A stretch of 64,000 bases of DNA. Origin: JADGQM01 sp033812955 (lineage in GTDB: Bacteria > Desulfobacterota > Syntrophobacteria > Syntrophobacterales > Syntrophobacteraceae). A program made the position numbers and the translations under genes. Every line of letters starts with the position of its first letter. Within the stretch, counting starts at the first letter, position 1. The DNA is taken from assembly GCA_033812955.1 (NCBI GenBank), contig JAPXSS010000002.1, forward strand, positions 1 through 64,000, read 5' to 3'. This document shows, one piece after another, positions 27,159 to 36,229 of the stretch. The notes below the pieces were generated by a model, which saw only the letters and a program-made list of their open reading frames with translations, made no database searches and was not told the DNA's origin.

Positions 27159-28481
27159 ATGCTCCACACCAACGTGAAAACGGGACTGGTCTTTTTCCCG
27201 GCCTTTGACTGGGCCATCAGCGACACTCACCCTGAACGGGAAGAACGGCTGCTCTACACCCAGGACCAGGTCTTCGAAGAAGGGCTGCTCGATATCGAGG
27301 GGCTTGTTGAATACAAACCCGAGTTGATCACGATAGAAGACATCCAGCGGGTGCATTTCTGCTATCCCGATGAACGGCGGGTCATTACCGAGTCCCACCT
27401 GATCAGCGCCGGGGGAGCCAAGAAGATCGGCGTCGAAGTGATGGAAAAGCGGATCGAACGGGGGTTTGCGCTGGTGCGTCCCCCGGGCCACCATGCCATG
27501 CGGGTGGTTCACGGCGCTCGCGGCTTTTGCAATATCAATATCGAAGCCATCATGATCGAATATCTGCGCCAGCATTATGGGGTCGATCGGGTGGCCATTG
27601 TCGACACCGATTGCCATCATGGCGATGGGACGCAGGACATCTACTGGCATGACCCGGACACCCTGTTCATTTCCATGCACCAGGACGGGCGGACGCTCTA
27701 TCCCGGATCGGGGTTCCACAATGAAGTCGGCGGTCCAACCGCGGTGGGGAGTACCGTGAACATTCCCCTCCCGCCCCGCACCTCGGAGGAAGGCTTCCTG
27801 TTTGTGCTCGATGAGGTGATCCTGCCCCTACTTGCCGCCTTCAAGCCCGACCTCGTCGTCAATTCGGCGGGACAGGACAATCACTACACCGATCCCATCA
27901 CTAACATGTGCTTTTCGGCTCAGGGGTATGCGGAACTGACCAGCCGCCTGAAGCCTGACATTGCGGTGCTGGAGGGAGGGTATTCCATCGAAGGGGCGCT
28001 GCCCTACGTCAATGTAGGGATCATTATGGCGCTGGCCGGCATGGATTACAGCAAGGTCAGAGAACCCGACTACCAGCCGGACAAAATCCGCCAGTCGCCG
28101 GACACTACTCGTTACATTGAAAGACTGGCACAGATGATTCTGGAAAACTGGCAAAAGAGTGCTGACCTGCGTGAAAAAAACCGGGCCAGCATGAAATTTG
28201 CCAAACGAGAGCGGAACATCTTCTACGACACGGATCAGATCCACGAAAGTCAGCGCGAGCACCTGCGGGTTTGTCCGTACTGCAGCGGGGTGCTGGCTAT
28301 CGATTCCGACACGGACCGCGGTCGCCAGATCTATGCGGTGCACATTCCGAGGAAGGCATGTGAGGCTTGTCAACAACAGGGCTACGAGTGGTACGAGGCC
28401 TGCCGGGATCGCCGCTATGACGCGGTGTTCCTGCAGGATCGCACCAAAGACCGATACCTGGTCAAGGGATTGCGGCGGTGA
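27159..28481 (+). CDS. Histone-deacetylase-family amidohydrolase with C-terminal zinc ribbon
   Basis: A 440-residue protein. The arginase/deacetylase fold is marked by RPPGHHA, DTDCHHGDGTQD (zinc Asp and His), PGSGF, and SAGQDNH (second zinc Asp). Residues after 330 are an extra tail ending in a four-Cys ribbon (CPYCSGVL ... CEACQQQ) that is not part of the core family. ATG 27159 has GGAGGAA upstream. Bacterial relatives deacetylate polyamines, acetoin or small amides. The gene is coupled to the HyuA-like gene, hinting at shared amide chemistry, which is inference. Confidence 0.9.
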   Translation: MLHTNVKTGLVFFPAFDWAISDTHPEREERLLYTQDQVFEEGLLDIEGLVEYKPELITIEDIQRVHFCYPDERRVITESHLISAGGAKKIGVEVMEKRIERGFALVRPPGHHAMRVVHGARGFCNINIEAIMIEYLRQHYGVDRVAIVDTDCHHGDGTQDIYWHDPDTLFISMHQDGRTLYPGSGFHNEVGGPTAVGSTVNIPLPPRTSEEGFLFVLDEVILPLLAAFKPDLVVNSAGQDNHYTDPITNMCFSAQGYAELTSRLKPDIAVLEGGYSIEGALPYVNVGIIMALAGMDYSKVREPDYQPDKIRQSPDTTRYIERLAQMILENWQKSADLREKNRASMKFAKRERNIFYDTDQIHESQREHLRVCPYCSGVLAIDSDTDRGRQIYAVHIPRKACEACQQQGYEWYEACRDRRYDAVFLQDRTKDRYLVKGLRR

Positions 28482-28567
28482 ACGCAACGCAAAGGGAAGG
28501 TTGAGTATCGAATAGCGAACCGCAGAATGTCGACGGTGAGGGTGGGGAGCAGCTGGTCCTGACGAAG

Positions 28568-29683
28568 TTGCCAAGAGCCAAAAACCAAGAGCCGCGAGCT
28601 AAGAGCCAACAGCCAGCAGCCAACAGTGAAACTGTTTTCATCAAAGACTTCACGCTGCCGGACCTCGAAGCCTGGCTGGTGAGCATTGGTGAGGCGCGAT
28701 TTCGTGCCCGCCAGCTCTATCGGCATCTCTACGCCCGCGGCATCCGTTCCTGGGACGAGTGCAGCGATCTGAGCAAATTGTTCCGGGTGCAACTGGAGTA
28801 TGGCACCCGTTTGCACGCTTTGCAGGTGGCCGACAAGCAAGAGGCAGCCGATGGAGTCGTTAAGTACCTGTTCGAGCTGCATGATCGGCACCTCATTGAA
28901 GCGGTCCTGATCCCGGAACCTCCCCGCTGCACCCTGTGCCTCTCCAGCCAGGTGGGATGTGCCTTTCAGTGCCGGTTCTGCTTGACTGGCACGCTTGGCT
29001 TCAAGCGCAATTTGAACACCGCCGAGATTGTGGATCAGGTCTGCCAGGTGCAGAGCGATCAGGGAACTCGCCGACGCCTCACGAATCTGGTGTTTATGGG
29101 GATGGGTGAGCCTCTGGCCAATTATGAGGCGGTGACGAGGGCCATGCGGATCATGCTGGATCCGAATGGCATGGCCTTTTCACACCGGCGGATTACCCTT
29201 TCCACGGTGGGGTTGGTACCCCGGCTGCGGCAGCTTGGTCGGGAGGCTCCGGTGAATCTGGCCATCAGCCTGCACGCTCCTGACGATGCCTTGCGCGATC
29301 AACTGATGCCGATCAATCGTTCCTATCCCCTGGCGGAGCTGCTGGCGGCCTGTCGGGAGTATCCGCTTGCCCCCAGGAAGCGAATTACCTTCGAATACAT
29401 TCTGCTTGATGGAGTGAATGACTCTCCCGAGCAGGCTCGGGAACTGGTCAGAATTCTCCATGGGGTGCGGGCCAAGGTGAACCTCATTCCTTTCAATCCC
29501 CGCGAAACCCCGCTTGTGGACGAATATCGCAAACCTTCTGAAGAGCGGATTCGGGCGTTCCAGGAGGTGCTGCAGAGAGCGCAGCTGACAGCTATCATCC
29601 GCCAGAGCCGGGGAGCCGATATCGGGGCTGCCTGTGGTCAGCTCGTGGCTAAGAGAAGTGACCATGAAAAGGGGGAGCGTTGA
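28568..29683 (+). CDS. rlmN: Dual-specificity 23S rRNA/tRNA adenine-C2 methyltransferase RlmN
   Basis: A radical SAM methyltransferase of about 350 residues after its variable N-terminus. The cluster motif is CAFQCRFC, the resolving Cys is in IGAACGQL near the C-terminus, and FMGMGEPLANY and FEYILLDGVND are family motifs. It methylates A2503 of 23S rRNA and A37 of some tRNAs. The first 20 codons from TTG 28568 are low-complexity repeats of AGAGCCAA-like units. The conserved part begins at VFIKDFTLPDLEAW, so the start is uncertain. Confidence 0.93.
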   Translation: MPRAKNQEPRAKSQQPAANSETVFIKDFTLPDLEAWLVSIGEARFRARQLYRHLYARGIRSWDECSDLSKLFRVQLEYGTRLHALQVADKQEAADGVVKYLFELHDRHLIEAVLIPEPPRCTLCLSSQVGCAFQCRFCLTGTLGFKRNLNTAEIVDQVCQVQSDQGTRRRLTNLVFMGMGEPLANYEAVTRAMRIMLDPNGMAFSHRRITLSTVGLVPRLRQLGREAPVNLAISLHAPDDALRDQLMPINRSYPLAELLAACREYPLAPRKRITFEYILLDGVNDSPEQARELVRILHGVRAKVNLIPFNPRETPLVDEYRKPSEERIRAFQEVLQRAQLTAIIRQSRGADIGAACGQLVAKRSDHEKGER

Positions 29684-29685
29684 CA

Positions 29686-30060
29686 TTGAAACCCGATTTT
29701 AGTAAGCATAACGGCCTGCTCCCGGCAATCGTTCAGCGCGCCGATACCGGCAAAGTGCTGATGCTGGCCTATATGAACGAACTCGCCTGGGAAAAGACGG
29801 TCGAAACGGGCACGGCGCATTATTGGAGCCGGTCTCGGCAGAAGCTGTGGCTCAAGGGGGAGGAGTCCGGACATATCCAGGTGGTGCGAGAGATTCTGCT
29901 CGATTGCGATCTGGATGCGATCCTTCTGAGAGTTGAGCAGCGTGGAGGCGCGGCATGCCACACCGGGCATGAAAGCTGTTTTTACCGTCGCTACGAAGGC
30001 GGTGAGTTGAAAGAGGTAGAAAGACTGGTTTTTGATCCCAAGGAGGTTTACCGGAAGTGA
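29686..30060 (+). CDS. hisI: Phosphoribosyl-AMP cyclohydrolase HisI
   Basis: A 124-residue single-domain enzyme opening the purine ring in histidine synthesis. Zinc ligands are in GGAACHTGHESCFYR, magnesium Asp in DCDLDAIL, and substrate motif GTAHYWSRSR is present. TTG 29686 was chosen because GGGGGAG lies 8 bases upstream; TTG 29680, overlapping the rlmN stop, is the alternative. The end overlaps the start of hisG by four bases. It is the monofunctional type, not fused to HisE. Confidence 0.94.
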   Translation: MKPDFSKHNGLLPAIVQRADTGKVLMLAYMNELAWEKTVETGTAHYWSRSRQKLWLKGEESGHIQVVREILLDCDLDAILLRVEQRGGAACHTGHESCFYRRYEGGELKEVERLVFDPKEVYRK

Positions 30061-30929
30061 AGCAACTGGTTTTGGGCATTCCCAAGGGAAGCCTGCAAGA
30101 ATCGACCATCAATTTATTCCGTCAGTCCGGTTGGCGTATCTCGCTTTCCGACCGCAACTATTTTCCTGAGATCAATGATCCCGAGATCAGCTGCTCCATC
30201 TGCCGCGCTCAGGAAATGTCACGCTACGTTGAGCAGGGAACCTTTGATGTCGGGCTGACCGGCCGCGACTGGATCATGGAAAATGATTCCGAGGTTACGG
30301 TGGTAGCCGATCTGATCTATTCAAAAGTCAGCCAGCGGCCGGCGCGCTGGGTTCTGGCAGTGCCGCTCGATTCTCCGGTGCAGGACCTTAAGGATTTGCA
30401 GGGAAAGAAGATCGCCACCGAATTGGTGAACTTTACCCGCCGGTATTTCGCGGCGGAAGGGATCTCTGTCGAGGTTGAATTTTCCTGGGGTGCCACCGAA
30501 GCCAAGGTCATCGCGGGCCTGTGCGATGCCATCGTCGAGGTGACTGAAACGGGTGCCACCATGCGAGCCAACGGCCTGCGGATTGTCAAAGAATTGATGC
30601 AGTCCAATACCCAGCTCATTGTCAATAAGAACTCATGGGAAAATCCCTGGAAAAGGGAAAAGATCGAAAACATTGCGCTGCTCCTTCAGGGAGCCCTTCG
30701 AGCGGAAGATTTGGTAGGGGTGAAGATGAATGTCCCGGAAGAGTGTCTGAAAGACATCATCCCGCTCCTGCCCAGCCTCAATGCGCCTACTATCGCTCAT
30801 CTCTACCAGAGCAACTGGCTGTCGGTGGAGACCATTGTTTCCAAAAATGTGGTGCGCGAACTGATTCCGAGGCTAATCAAGCAAGGCGCCGAGGGGATCA
30901 TCGAGTATTCACTCAACAAGGTGGTGTAG
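30057..30929 (+). CDS. hisG: ATP phosphoribosyltransferase HisG, long form
   Basis: A 290-residue enzyme for the first step of histidine synthesis. It begins VLGIPKGSLQ and carries DVGLTGRDWI and the PRPP-binding region VEVTETGATMRANGLRI. The length with a C-terminal regulatory domain (after about 215) marks the long form that works without HisZ and is feedback-inhibited by histidine. GTG start overlaps the hisI stop, so translation is coupled. The other his genes are not in this window. Confidence 0.95.
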   Translation: MKQLVLGIPKGSLQESTINLFRQSGWRISLSDRNYFPEINDPEISCSICRAQEMSRYVEQGTFDVGLTGRDWIMENDSEVTVVADLIYSKVSQRPARWVLAVPLDSPVQDLKDLQGKKIATELVNFTRRYFAAEGISVEVEFSWGATEAKVIAGLCDAIVEVTETGATMRANGLRIVKELMQSNTQLIVNKNSWENPWKREKIENIALLLQGALRAEDLVGVKMNVPEECLKDIIPLLPSLNAPTIAHLYQSNWLSVETIVSKNVVRELIPRLIKQGAEGIIEYSLNKVV

Positions 30930-30931
30930 CG

Positions 30932-32176
30932 GTGGTGAGTAAGAAGCTCCTGCTCCTCCTCCTGAGCCTGGTGTTGGTCACGGGTGGATGTGCGATCTTC
31001 CAGCGTGATCCGATGGACATTTACAGCGATCGCCAGCTCCGGGAAATGGGTGAAAAGTTCCTCGCTGCCAGAGATCTGGGGCAGGCCCTCAAGTACCTCA
31101 CCCTGGCGGAAAAGAGACGCCCCAATGATCCGGCAGTCCAATACGGTCTCGGTGTGGCTTATTATGAACGCGGGCTGAAGTCCGAGGCCTTGGCGCACCT
31201 GAAGAAGGCCCTGGCCCTGAGACCCGCTTACCCCGAGGCCCACAATGCCCTGGGGCGTTACTATGCTGAGCAGGGCTGGTACGATCAGGCCCTGTTCTCA
31301 TTTCAGAATGCTTTGGCCGATCCTACGTATACGACGCCCCAGATTGCCTTCTACAACCTGGGGCTGGTGTATGAGAAGAAGGGCGATCAGGAAATGGCCC
31401 TGAAACAGTATCGGGAAGCGGTGCGGCTGCAGCCCAACTACGGCGTTGCCTATTGGCGGGTGGGGCAGATCCTTGAAGAACACCGCCGCGCCGATCAGGC
31501 ACGGGACGCTTACGGCCGGGCTATTGAATGTGCTCCCGACCTGGTTGAGGCGCACTATCGCTACGGGGTGATGAGCTACACTGCCGGGGAACTGGAGAAT
31601 GCTCTGTACTCCCTGAACCGGGTCGTCAAACTGGCTCCCTATTCCACCATGGCGGACGATGCCAGGAGGTATCTCGAGCGCCTGCATGCAATCATTCCTA
31701 CCGGTCCGTCGCCGCCGAAGCCGCCTCTGCTGCCTGAGGAAAGCCGACCTCGGTTCGAAGTGTTAACGAACCGCGAGCTCATGACGGAGCAACCGGAGGT
31801 CCCCTCTTCCACCCGGATGGCGCCCTGGAATCTCGAAGCCTTGCAGCAGGCAAGAATCGAAAGCAGAGTTGCAGAGCCTTCCTCCGGTGCTGCTCGGAAG
31901 GATTCTCCGCCAGAGCACCTGAAGGATGGGCCGCGTGCCTATATTGTGCAGCTCGGTTCGTTCCTCGATAAGGAAAATGCTGAGGATCTCCAGCAGCGAT
32001 TGCGCCGGAAGGGCTACGAAGCCATTGTCAAACCATTCAGCCACCAGGTGCTGGGGCGGCTCTACGTGGTTCAGCTGCAGCCGGTGCATGATGCCGATAA
32101 GGCGAGTCTGCTGATGTTGCAGGTGGAAGGTGAGGGACACGGGAAAGCCATCATTCTCGAGGTCCCGGCAGATTGA
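30932..32176 (+). CDS. TPR lipoprotein with C-terminal SPOR domain
   Basis: A 414-residue exported protein from GTG 30932 with AGGTGG upstream. Signal peptide KKLLLLLLSLVLVTGGC ends at a lipobox-like Cys. Five to six TPR units occupy about residues 30-250 (QYGLGVAYYERG, AHNALGRYYAEQG, FYNLGLVYEKKGD). A Pro-rich linker precedes the SPOR domain (YIVQLGSFLDKENA) near 340-410, which in this family binds denuded peptidoglycan. It is probably attached to the outer membrane, working in cell envelope or division. It overlaps no neighbour but follows hisG closely. Confidence 0.88.
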   Translation: MVSKKLLLLLLSLVLVTGGCAIFQRDPMDIYSDRQLREMGEKFLAARDLGQALKYLTLAEKRRPNDPAVQYGLGVAYYERGLKSEALAHLKKALALRPAYPEAHNALGRYYAEQGWYDQALFSFQNALADPTYTTPQIAFYNLGLVYEKKGDQEMALKQYREAVRLQPNYGVAYWRVGQILEEHRRADQARDAYGRAIECAPDLVEAHYRYGVMSYTAGELENALYSLNRVVKLAPYSTMADDARRYLERLHAIIPTGPSPPKPPLLPEESRPRFEVLTNRELMTEQPEVPSSTRMAPWNLEALQQARIESRVAEPSSGAARKDSPPEHLKDGPRAYIVQLGSFLDKENAEDLQQRLRRKGYEAIVKPFSHQVLGRLYVVQLQPVHDADKASLLMLQVEGEGHGKAIILEVPAD

Positions 32177-32237
32177 GGAAATTTACCGGCAGCAGTTATC
32201 CGGAGCGAGAGCGGAAGAAGAGAAAGGAAAAGTTGGG

Positions 32238-33389
32238 ATGATCTGTCGAAGAGTCCAGGAATTGACTTCGTTCATTGTGATGGACGTTTTGGAGCGAGCC
32301 CAGGAGATGGAGCGGGCGGGAGAGTCGGTGATCCACCTGGAAGTGGGGGAACCCGATTTTGACACTCCGGAAGCGATCAAAGTGGCAGCCATTGAGGCTT
32401 TGCGGCGTGGCGAAACGCATTACACGCACAGCCTCGGCACCCAGTCGCTGCGAGAAGCTATCTGCCGGTACTATAGCGACACCTATGGTGTGAACCGGCT
32501 GGAACCGGACCAGGTGCTGATCACCTCCGGGACCTCGCCGGCCTTTCTGATCGGGATGGGGGCCATTCTGGAATCCCGCGAAGAGGTCATCCTGTCCGAT
32601 CCCCATTACGCCTGCCATCCGAATTTCATTCGGTTCCTGGAAGCAGTTCCCAAGACCATTCCGGTGTTTGAAGAGGATGGCTTTCAATATCGGCCGGAAG
32701 CGATCCGCGCGGCCCTCACCCCCAAGACCAAAGCGATCTTGATCAATTCTCCCGCCAACCCCACCGGCAACCTTCTGGAGCCGGAGAGGATGGCGGAAAT
32801 CGCCGACATGGGCCGCTGGGTGCTGAGTGATGAGATCTACCACGGTTTGGTCTACGAAGGGCGGGCGCGGTCAATCCTCGAGTTTACCGATCGGTGTATT
32901 GTTTTCAATGGTTTCTCGAAGCTGTTCGCCATGACCGGCTGGCGCCTGGGCTATCTAATCGTGCCCAGGGAACTGGTGCGGGTCATGCAAAAGATGCTCC
33001 AGAACTTCTTCATTTCGGCTAATGCCATGGTCCAGGCGGCGGGGGTCGCTGCCCTCACCGATCCCAGTGTCCGGGCTGACGTCCAAAAGATGTGCGATAC
33101 CTACAACGAGCGGAGGAAGTTCATCATCCCGCGCCTGCGGGAGATCGGTTTCGAGATCACGGTGGAACCGACGGGAGCCTTCTACACATTCGCCAACGCG
33201 CGTCGTTTTGCCAGGGATTCGTATGCATTTGCCTTCGAGATTCTGGAAAACGCCAGGGTCGGCATAACCCCCGGGATTGACTTTGGATCCAACGGTGAAG
33301 GCTACGTGCGCTTCAGCTACGCCAATTCGCTGGAGAATATTGCGGAAGGGCTGCGACGGGTCGAGGCGTATCTACGAACCCGCTCCTGA
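32238..33389 (+). CDS. PLP-dependent class I/II aminotransferase
   Basis: A 383-residue fold-type I aminotransferase. Visible motifs: EVGEPDFDTPE at the N-terminus, SPANPTG, VLSDEIYHGL (PLP Asp and Tyr) and GFSKLFAMTGWRLGY with the PLP lysine. The C-terminal Arg for the substrate carboxylate is in YVRFSYANS. ATG 32238 was chosen for AAAGGA upstream; the longer frame overlaps the preceding gene. Closest known types are aspartate or alanine/LL-DAP aminotransferases. Substrate not certain. Confidence 0.93.
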   Translation: MICRRVQELTSFIVMDVLERAQEMERAGESVIHLEVGEPDFDTPEAIKVAAIEALRRGETHYTHSLGTQSLREAICRYYSDTYGVNRLEPDQVLITSGTSPAFLIGMGAILESREEVILSDPHYACHPNFIRFLEAVPKTIPVFEEDGFQYRPEAIRAALTPKTKAILINSPANPTGNLLEPERMAEIADMGRWVLSDEIYHGLVYEGRARSILEFTDRCIVFNGFSKLFAMTGWRLGYLIVPRELVRVMQKMLQNFFISANAMVQAAGVAALTDPSVRADVQKMCDTYNERRKFIIPRLREIGFEITVEPTGAFYTFANARRFARDSYAFAFEILENARVGITPGIDFGSNGEGYVRFSYANSLENIAEGLRRVEAYLRTRS

Positions 33390-33553
33390 TGGTTGGCTGT
33401 TCGCTCTTGGCTTCTGGGGGGCCGGATCTTGGGCGGGATGGGCCGACTTGGTACGTCGCTGCGAATGGTGTTCAGGCTTTGGCGATGACCATCACCTCCC
33501 CCCTTGTCTTTGCCAGCTTTGACCGATAACGAATTGCTCATGGTCCATAACTT

Positions 33554-34264
33554 ATGACTGACCGCTCAGTGCCGACCACTCAACAGCCACCACCAGATAG
33601 ACAGGATTCGTTACTCATCCCCCCTTCCTTGTCCCTCCTCACCATCAAGACTGCTGAATTTACAACTTCGGCTATCGAGCCCCGTCATTATCCGCCAGGA
33701 GGGGGGCTGGAGGTAGCCTTTGCCGGGCGTTCCAATGTGGGCAAATCATCGCTCATCAATTGCTTGACCCAACGCAAGAAACTGGTCAGAACGAGCCGCA
33801 CGCCAGGGCTCACCCGGATGATCAATTTCTTCCGGATCAATGGCGAATTCTTCTTTGTCGATCTGCCAGGCTACGGCTTTGCGCGGGTGCCGGAGAGGGT
33901 TCGCGCCCAGTGGAAACCCATGGTGGAGAGTTATCTCCTTGGCCGGAAAAGCTTGCGCGGGGTGGTTCAGATCATGGATATACGCCATCTTCCGACGGTC
34001 GATGACCTTCAACTATGGAGCTGGCTCAAGGACCGGCACATCTCTGCCCTTCCGGTGCTGACCAAGGCCGACAAACTAAACCAGAACAAGCGCTCGGTTC
34101 ATGTGAAGGCAGCCGCCCAAGCCCTGGATATCCGGCCGGAAGGGATTGTCCTCTTTTCCTCGACCACCGGGTTGGGGCGAGAGGAGCTCATGCGCAGACT
34201 TCAGGGACTGCTCGAGGTATCCATGAATGATCCATCAGCGACCAGCAGGGGCGAACCCGGCTAG
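33554..34264 (+). CDS. engB: Ribosome biogenesis GTPase EngB/YsxC/YihA
   Basis: A 236-residue TRAFAC GTPase. G1 GRSNVGKSS, G3 DLPGYG and G4 TKADK are all present. The conserved part starts near residue 30 (TIKTAEFTTSA), so the Pro/Ser-rich leader from ATG 33554 may be untranslated; no clear ribosome site marks either start. EngB acts late in 50S assembly. Its 3' end overlaps the decayed cysteinyl-tRNA-synthetase-like gene on the other strand by about 30 bases. Confidence 0.93.
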   Translation: MTDRSVPTTQQPPPDRQDSLLIPPSLSLLTIKTAEFTTSAIEPRHYPPGGGLEVAFAGRSNVGKSSLINCLTQRKKLVRTSRTPGLTRMINFFRINGEFFFVDLPGYGFARVPERVRAQWKPMVESYLLGRKSLRGVVQIMDIRHLPTVDDLQLWSWLKDRHISALPVLTKADKLNQNKRSVHVKAAAQALDIRPEGIVLFSSTTGLGREELMRRLQGLLEVSMNDPSATSRGEPG

Positions 34265-34860
34265 GCAGTCGACCGGCATCGCATCGTCGCGCTGGATGGG
34301 AACGATGAAATCACCGAGATTCCAGTGTTGGCCATGGTAGCTGTCCTTTTTGAATCGGCGCTTTTCCTTTGACCAGCGGCTCATATCCAGGGGGAAGGCC
34401 GACCGAAGCCTTTGAACTTGAGTGGTTCGAAGAAGACGTTGTTCTGGTGCCAGTAGGCATAGCCTTTGTCGAGCAGCACCCGAATGAGTCGGGCGGCCTG
34501 ATCGACGCTGGTAGAGGAGCGGGGAATCGACTCAGGAAGCTTGATGGGCAGCCGGCTGGCATCCTCCATGAAGCGATCTGCGACGGGCTTGGTGAGATCA
34601 TGGATGGTGATGCCTTTTTCTTGGGTTTCCTCGATAGCCTTGTCCTCAACGTCGGTGAAGTTGAGCAGGCGCTGGACGTTGAAACCCGAGTATTCAAGGT
34701 ACCGTTGGAGGACACTCTGCCAGACAAAACTTCGGTAATTGCCAAAGTGAGGGGGGCGGTAAATGGAAGGGCGACAGGAGAACATGCACACCGTTTGGTC
34801 GCCGCCACGGGGAGTGAACACTTGCTTGTCTCCGGTCATGGTATCGTAGGGCATGACCAT
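34235..34860 (-). pseudogene. Truncated class I tRNA-synthetase-like gene (CysS paralogue)
   Basis: From ATG 34860 the frame resembles the N-terminal catalytic part of cysteinyl-tRNA synthetase: CMFSCRPSIYRPPHFGNYRS, then LEYSGFNVQRLLNFTDVEDKA. After about 155 codons it stops at 34381. Adding one base in the C5 run near 34388-34392 restores a frame reading LDMSRWSKEKRRFKKDS and WNLGDFIVP, which continues to 34235. The family continues for over 200 more residues that are missing. The HIGH motif reads PHFGN, so it was probably a paralogue and not the housekeeping enzyme. Confidence 0.7.
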
Positions 34861-34873
34861 GGGTCGCCATCCC

Positions 34874-36196
34874 TCATTCAGTAGAAGTGCCAACAGGTTG
34901 ATCAGTCTGAGTAACCAGGACCTTATCCACCCGATGTCCGTCCATATCAACGACTTCAAAGCGCAGGCCGGAGCACTCGAAATGATCACCAATCGCTGGA
35001 ATGCGCCTCAAATAGCTCATGACGAAGCCACCCAGAGTCTGGAAGTATCCCCTTTGTTCTTCCGGCAGGGTTTTGAGGTGGAACATCTCCTTCAATTCAT
35101 CTACCGGCAGCAGCCCATCGATCAGCCATGATCCGTCCTCCCGCTGGACGACTCTGGCTTCCTGCTGTTCGTCCATTGAGGGCAAAGCCCCAACGACCGC
35201 TTCCAGAATATCGGTTAGCGTCACCAATCCTTCTATGGTTCCGTATTCATCGATGACCATCGCCATGTGCAGGCCGCATTCCTTGAACCGTTCGAGTACC
35301 TTGAGGACATCCATGGTTTCGATCACAAAAAGCGGCTGCCTCAAGGCTGCCCGGAGATTGAGCGGCTGGCCCGCGAGACTGCCCTTCAGGAGGTCCCTGA
35401 CGTGAACAATTCCGAGAAGATGGGTCAGCCTACCCCGGCCGACCGGGAACCAGGAATGAATGCTTTCGGCCATGATGCGGCGGTTTTCTTCCGGGTGGGC
35501 ATTGATATCGAGCCAGACGATCCGCTGACGAGGGGTCATGAGCACCCCGACGTGGCGATCTCCCAAGCGAAACACCCGTTCCACCATCTCCTGCTCGGCT
35601 TCCTCGAACACGCCGGCCACCGTTCCCTGGCCGATCAAGAGCTTGATTTCTTCCTCGGTGATGGGGGGGTGGGTTGATGGTCTAATGCCTGCCAGGCGAA
35701 GGATCAAATCGGTCGAGGCACTCAGCAGTCGCACGGCCGGGGAGGTGACAGCCGAAAGCAGCCTCATTCCGGGAGCGACGAAGGTGGCAATCCGTTCCGG
35801 ATTGTTCAGGGCCAGCCGCTTGGGGGCGAGTTCGCCGATTACCAGCGAGAGAAAACTGATGACGCACACCACGCTGCCCAAGGCAAGGGCCTGACTGTAA
35901 GGGGCCAGCGTGGGAAAACGAGCCAGCCAGAGGGCAAGGTCGTTCGCGATTTTATAGCCCCCGAAAACGCCACTCAGGACCCCGACCAGGGTGATGCCAA
36001 CCTGGACGGTGGCCAGAAAAAGATTTGGTGAATTAGCCAGTTGCAGTGCCGCGCCGGCTTTTGCATTTCCCTCTTCAGCCCATTGTTGGAGCCGTTCTTT
36101 GCGAGCCGAAACGATCGCAATTTCAGACATGGCGAGAGCACCATTGGCCAAGATGAGCAGAACAATGATCAGGATATCAATGCCTTGTGATAACAT
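34874..36196 (-). CDS. CNNM/CorC-family membrane protein (DUF21, two CBS, CorC_HlyC)
   Basis: A 440-residue protein of the hemolysin-C-like family. The DUF21 part has four hydrophobic stretches in residues 1-170 (IDILIIVLLILANGALAMSE, ATVQVGITLVGVLSG, VCVISFLSLVIGELAPK). Two CBS domains lie at about 205-330 (VLMTPRQRIVWLD, MAMVIDEYGTIEGLVTL). The C-terminal CorC_HlyC domain follows (GSWLIDGLLPVDELKE). Relatives transport magnesium or other divalent cations. ATG 36196 is a clear start. It may have been cotranscribed with the truncated gene just downstream. Confidence 0.92.
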   Translation of the reverse strand: MLSQGIDILIIVLLILANGALAMSEIAIVSARKERLQQWAEEGNAKAGAALQLANSPNLFLATVQVGITLVGVLSGVFGGYKIANDLALWLARFPTLAPYSQALALGSVVCVISFLSLVIGELAPKRLALNNPERIATFVAPGMRLLSAVTSPAVRLLSASTDLILRLAGIRPSTHPPITEEEIKLLIGQGTVAGVFEEAEQEMVERVFRLGDRHVGVLMTPRQRIVWLDINAHPEENRRIMAESIHSWFPVGRGRLTHLLGIVHVRDLLKGSLAGQPLNLRAALRQPLFVIETMDVLKVLERFKECGLHMAMVIDEYGTIEGLVTLTDILEAVVGALPSMDEQQEARVVQREDGSWLIDGLLPVDELKEMFHLKTLPEEQRGYFQTLGGFVMSYLRRIPAIGDHFECSGLRFEVVDMDGHRVDKVLVTQTDQPVGTSTE

Positions 36197-36229
36197 ACCG
36201 GCATCTCCTTTCAGGGCCGATCCGAACTG

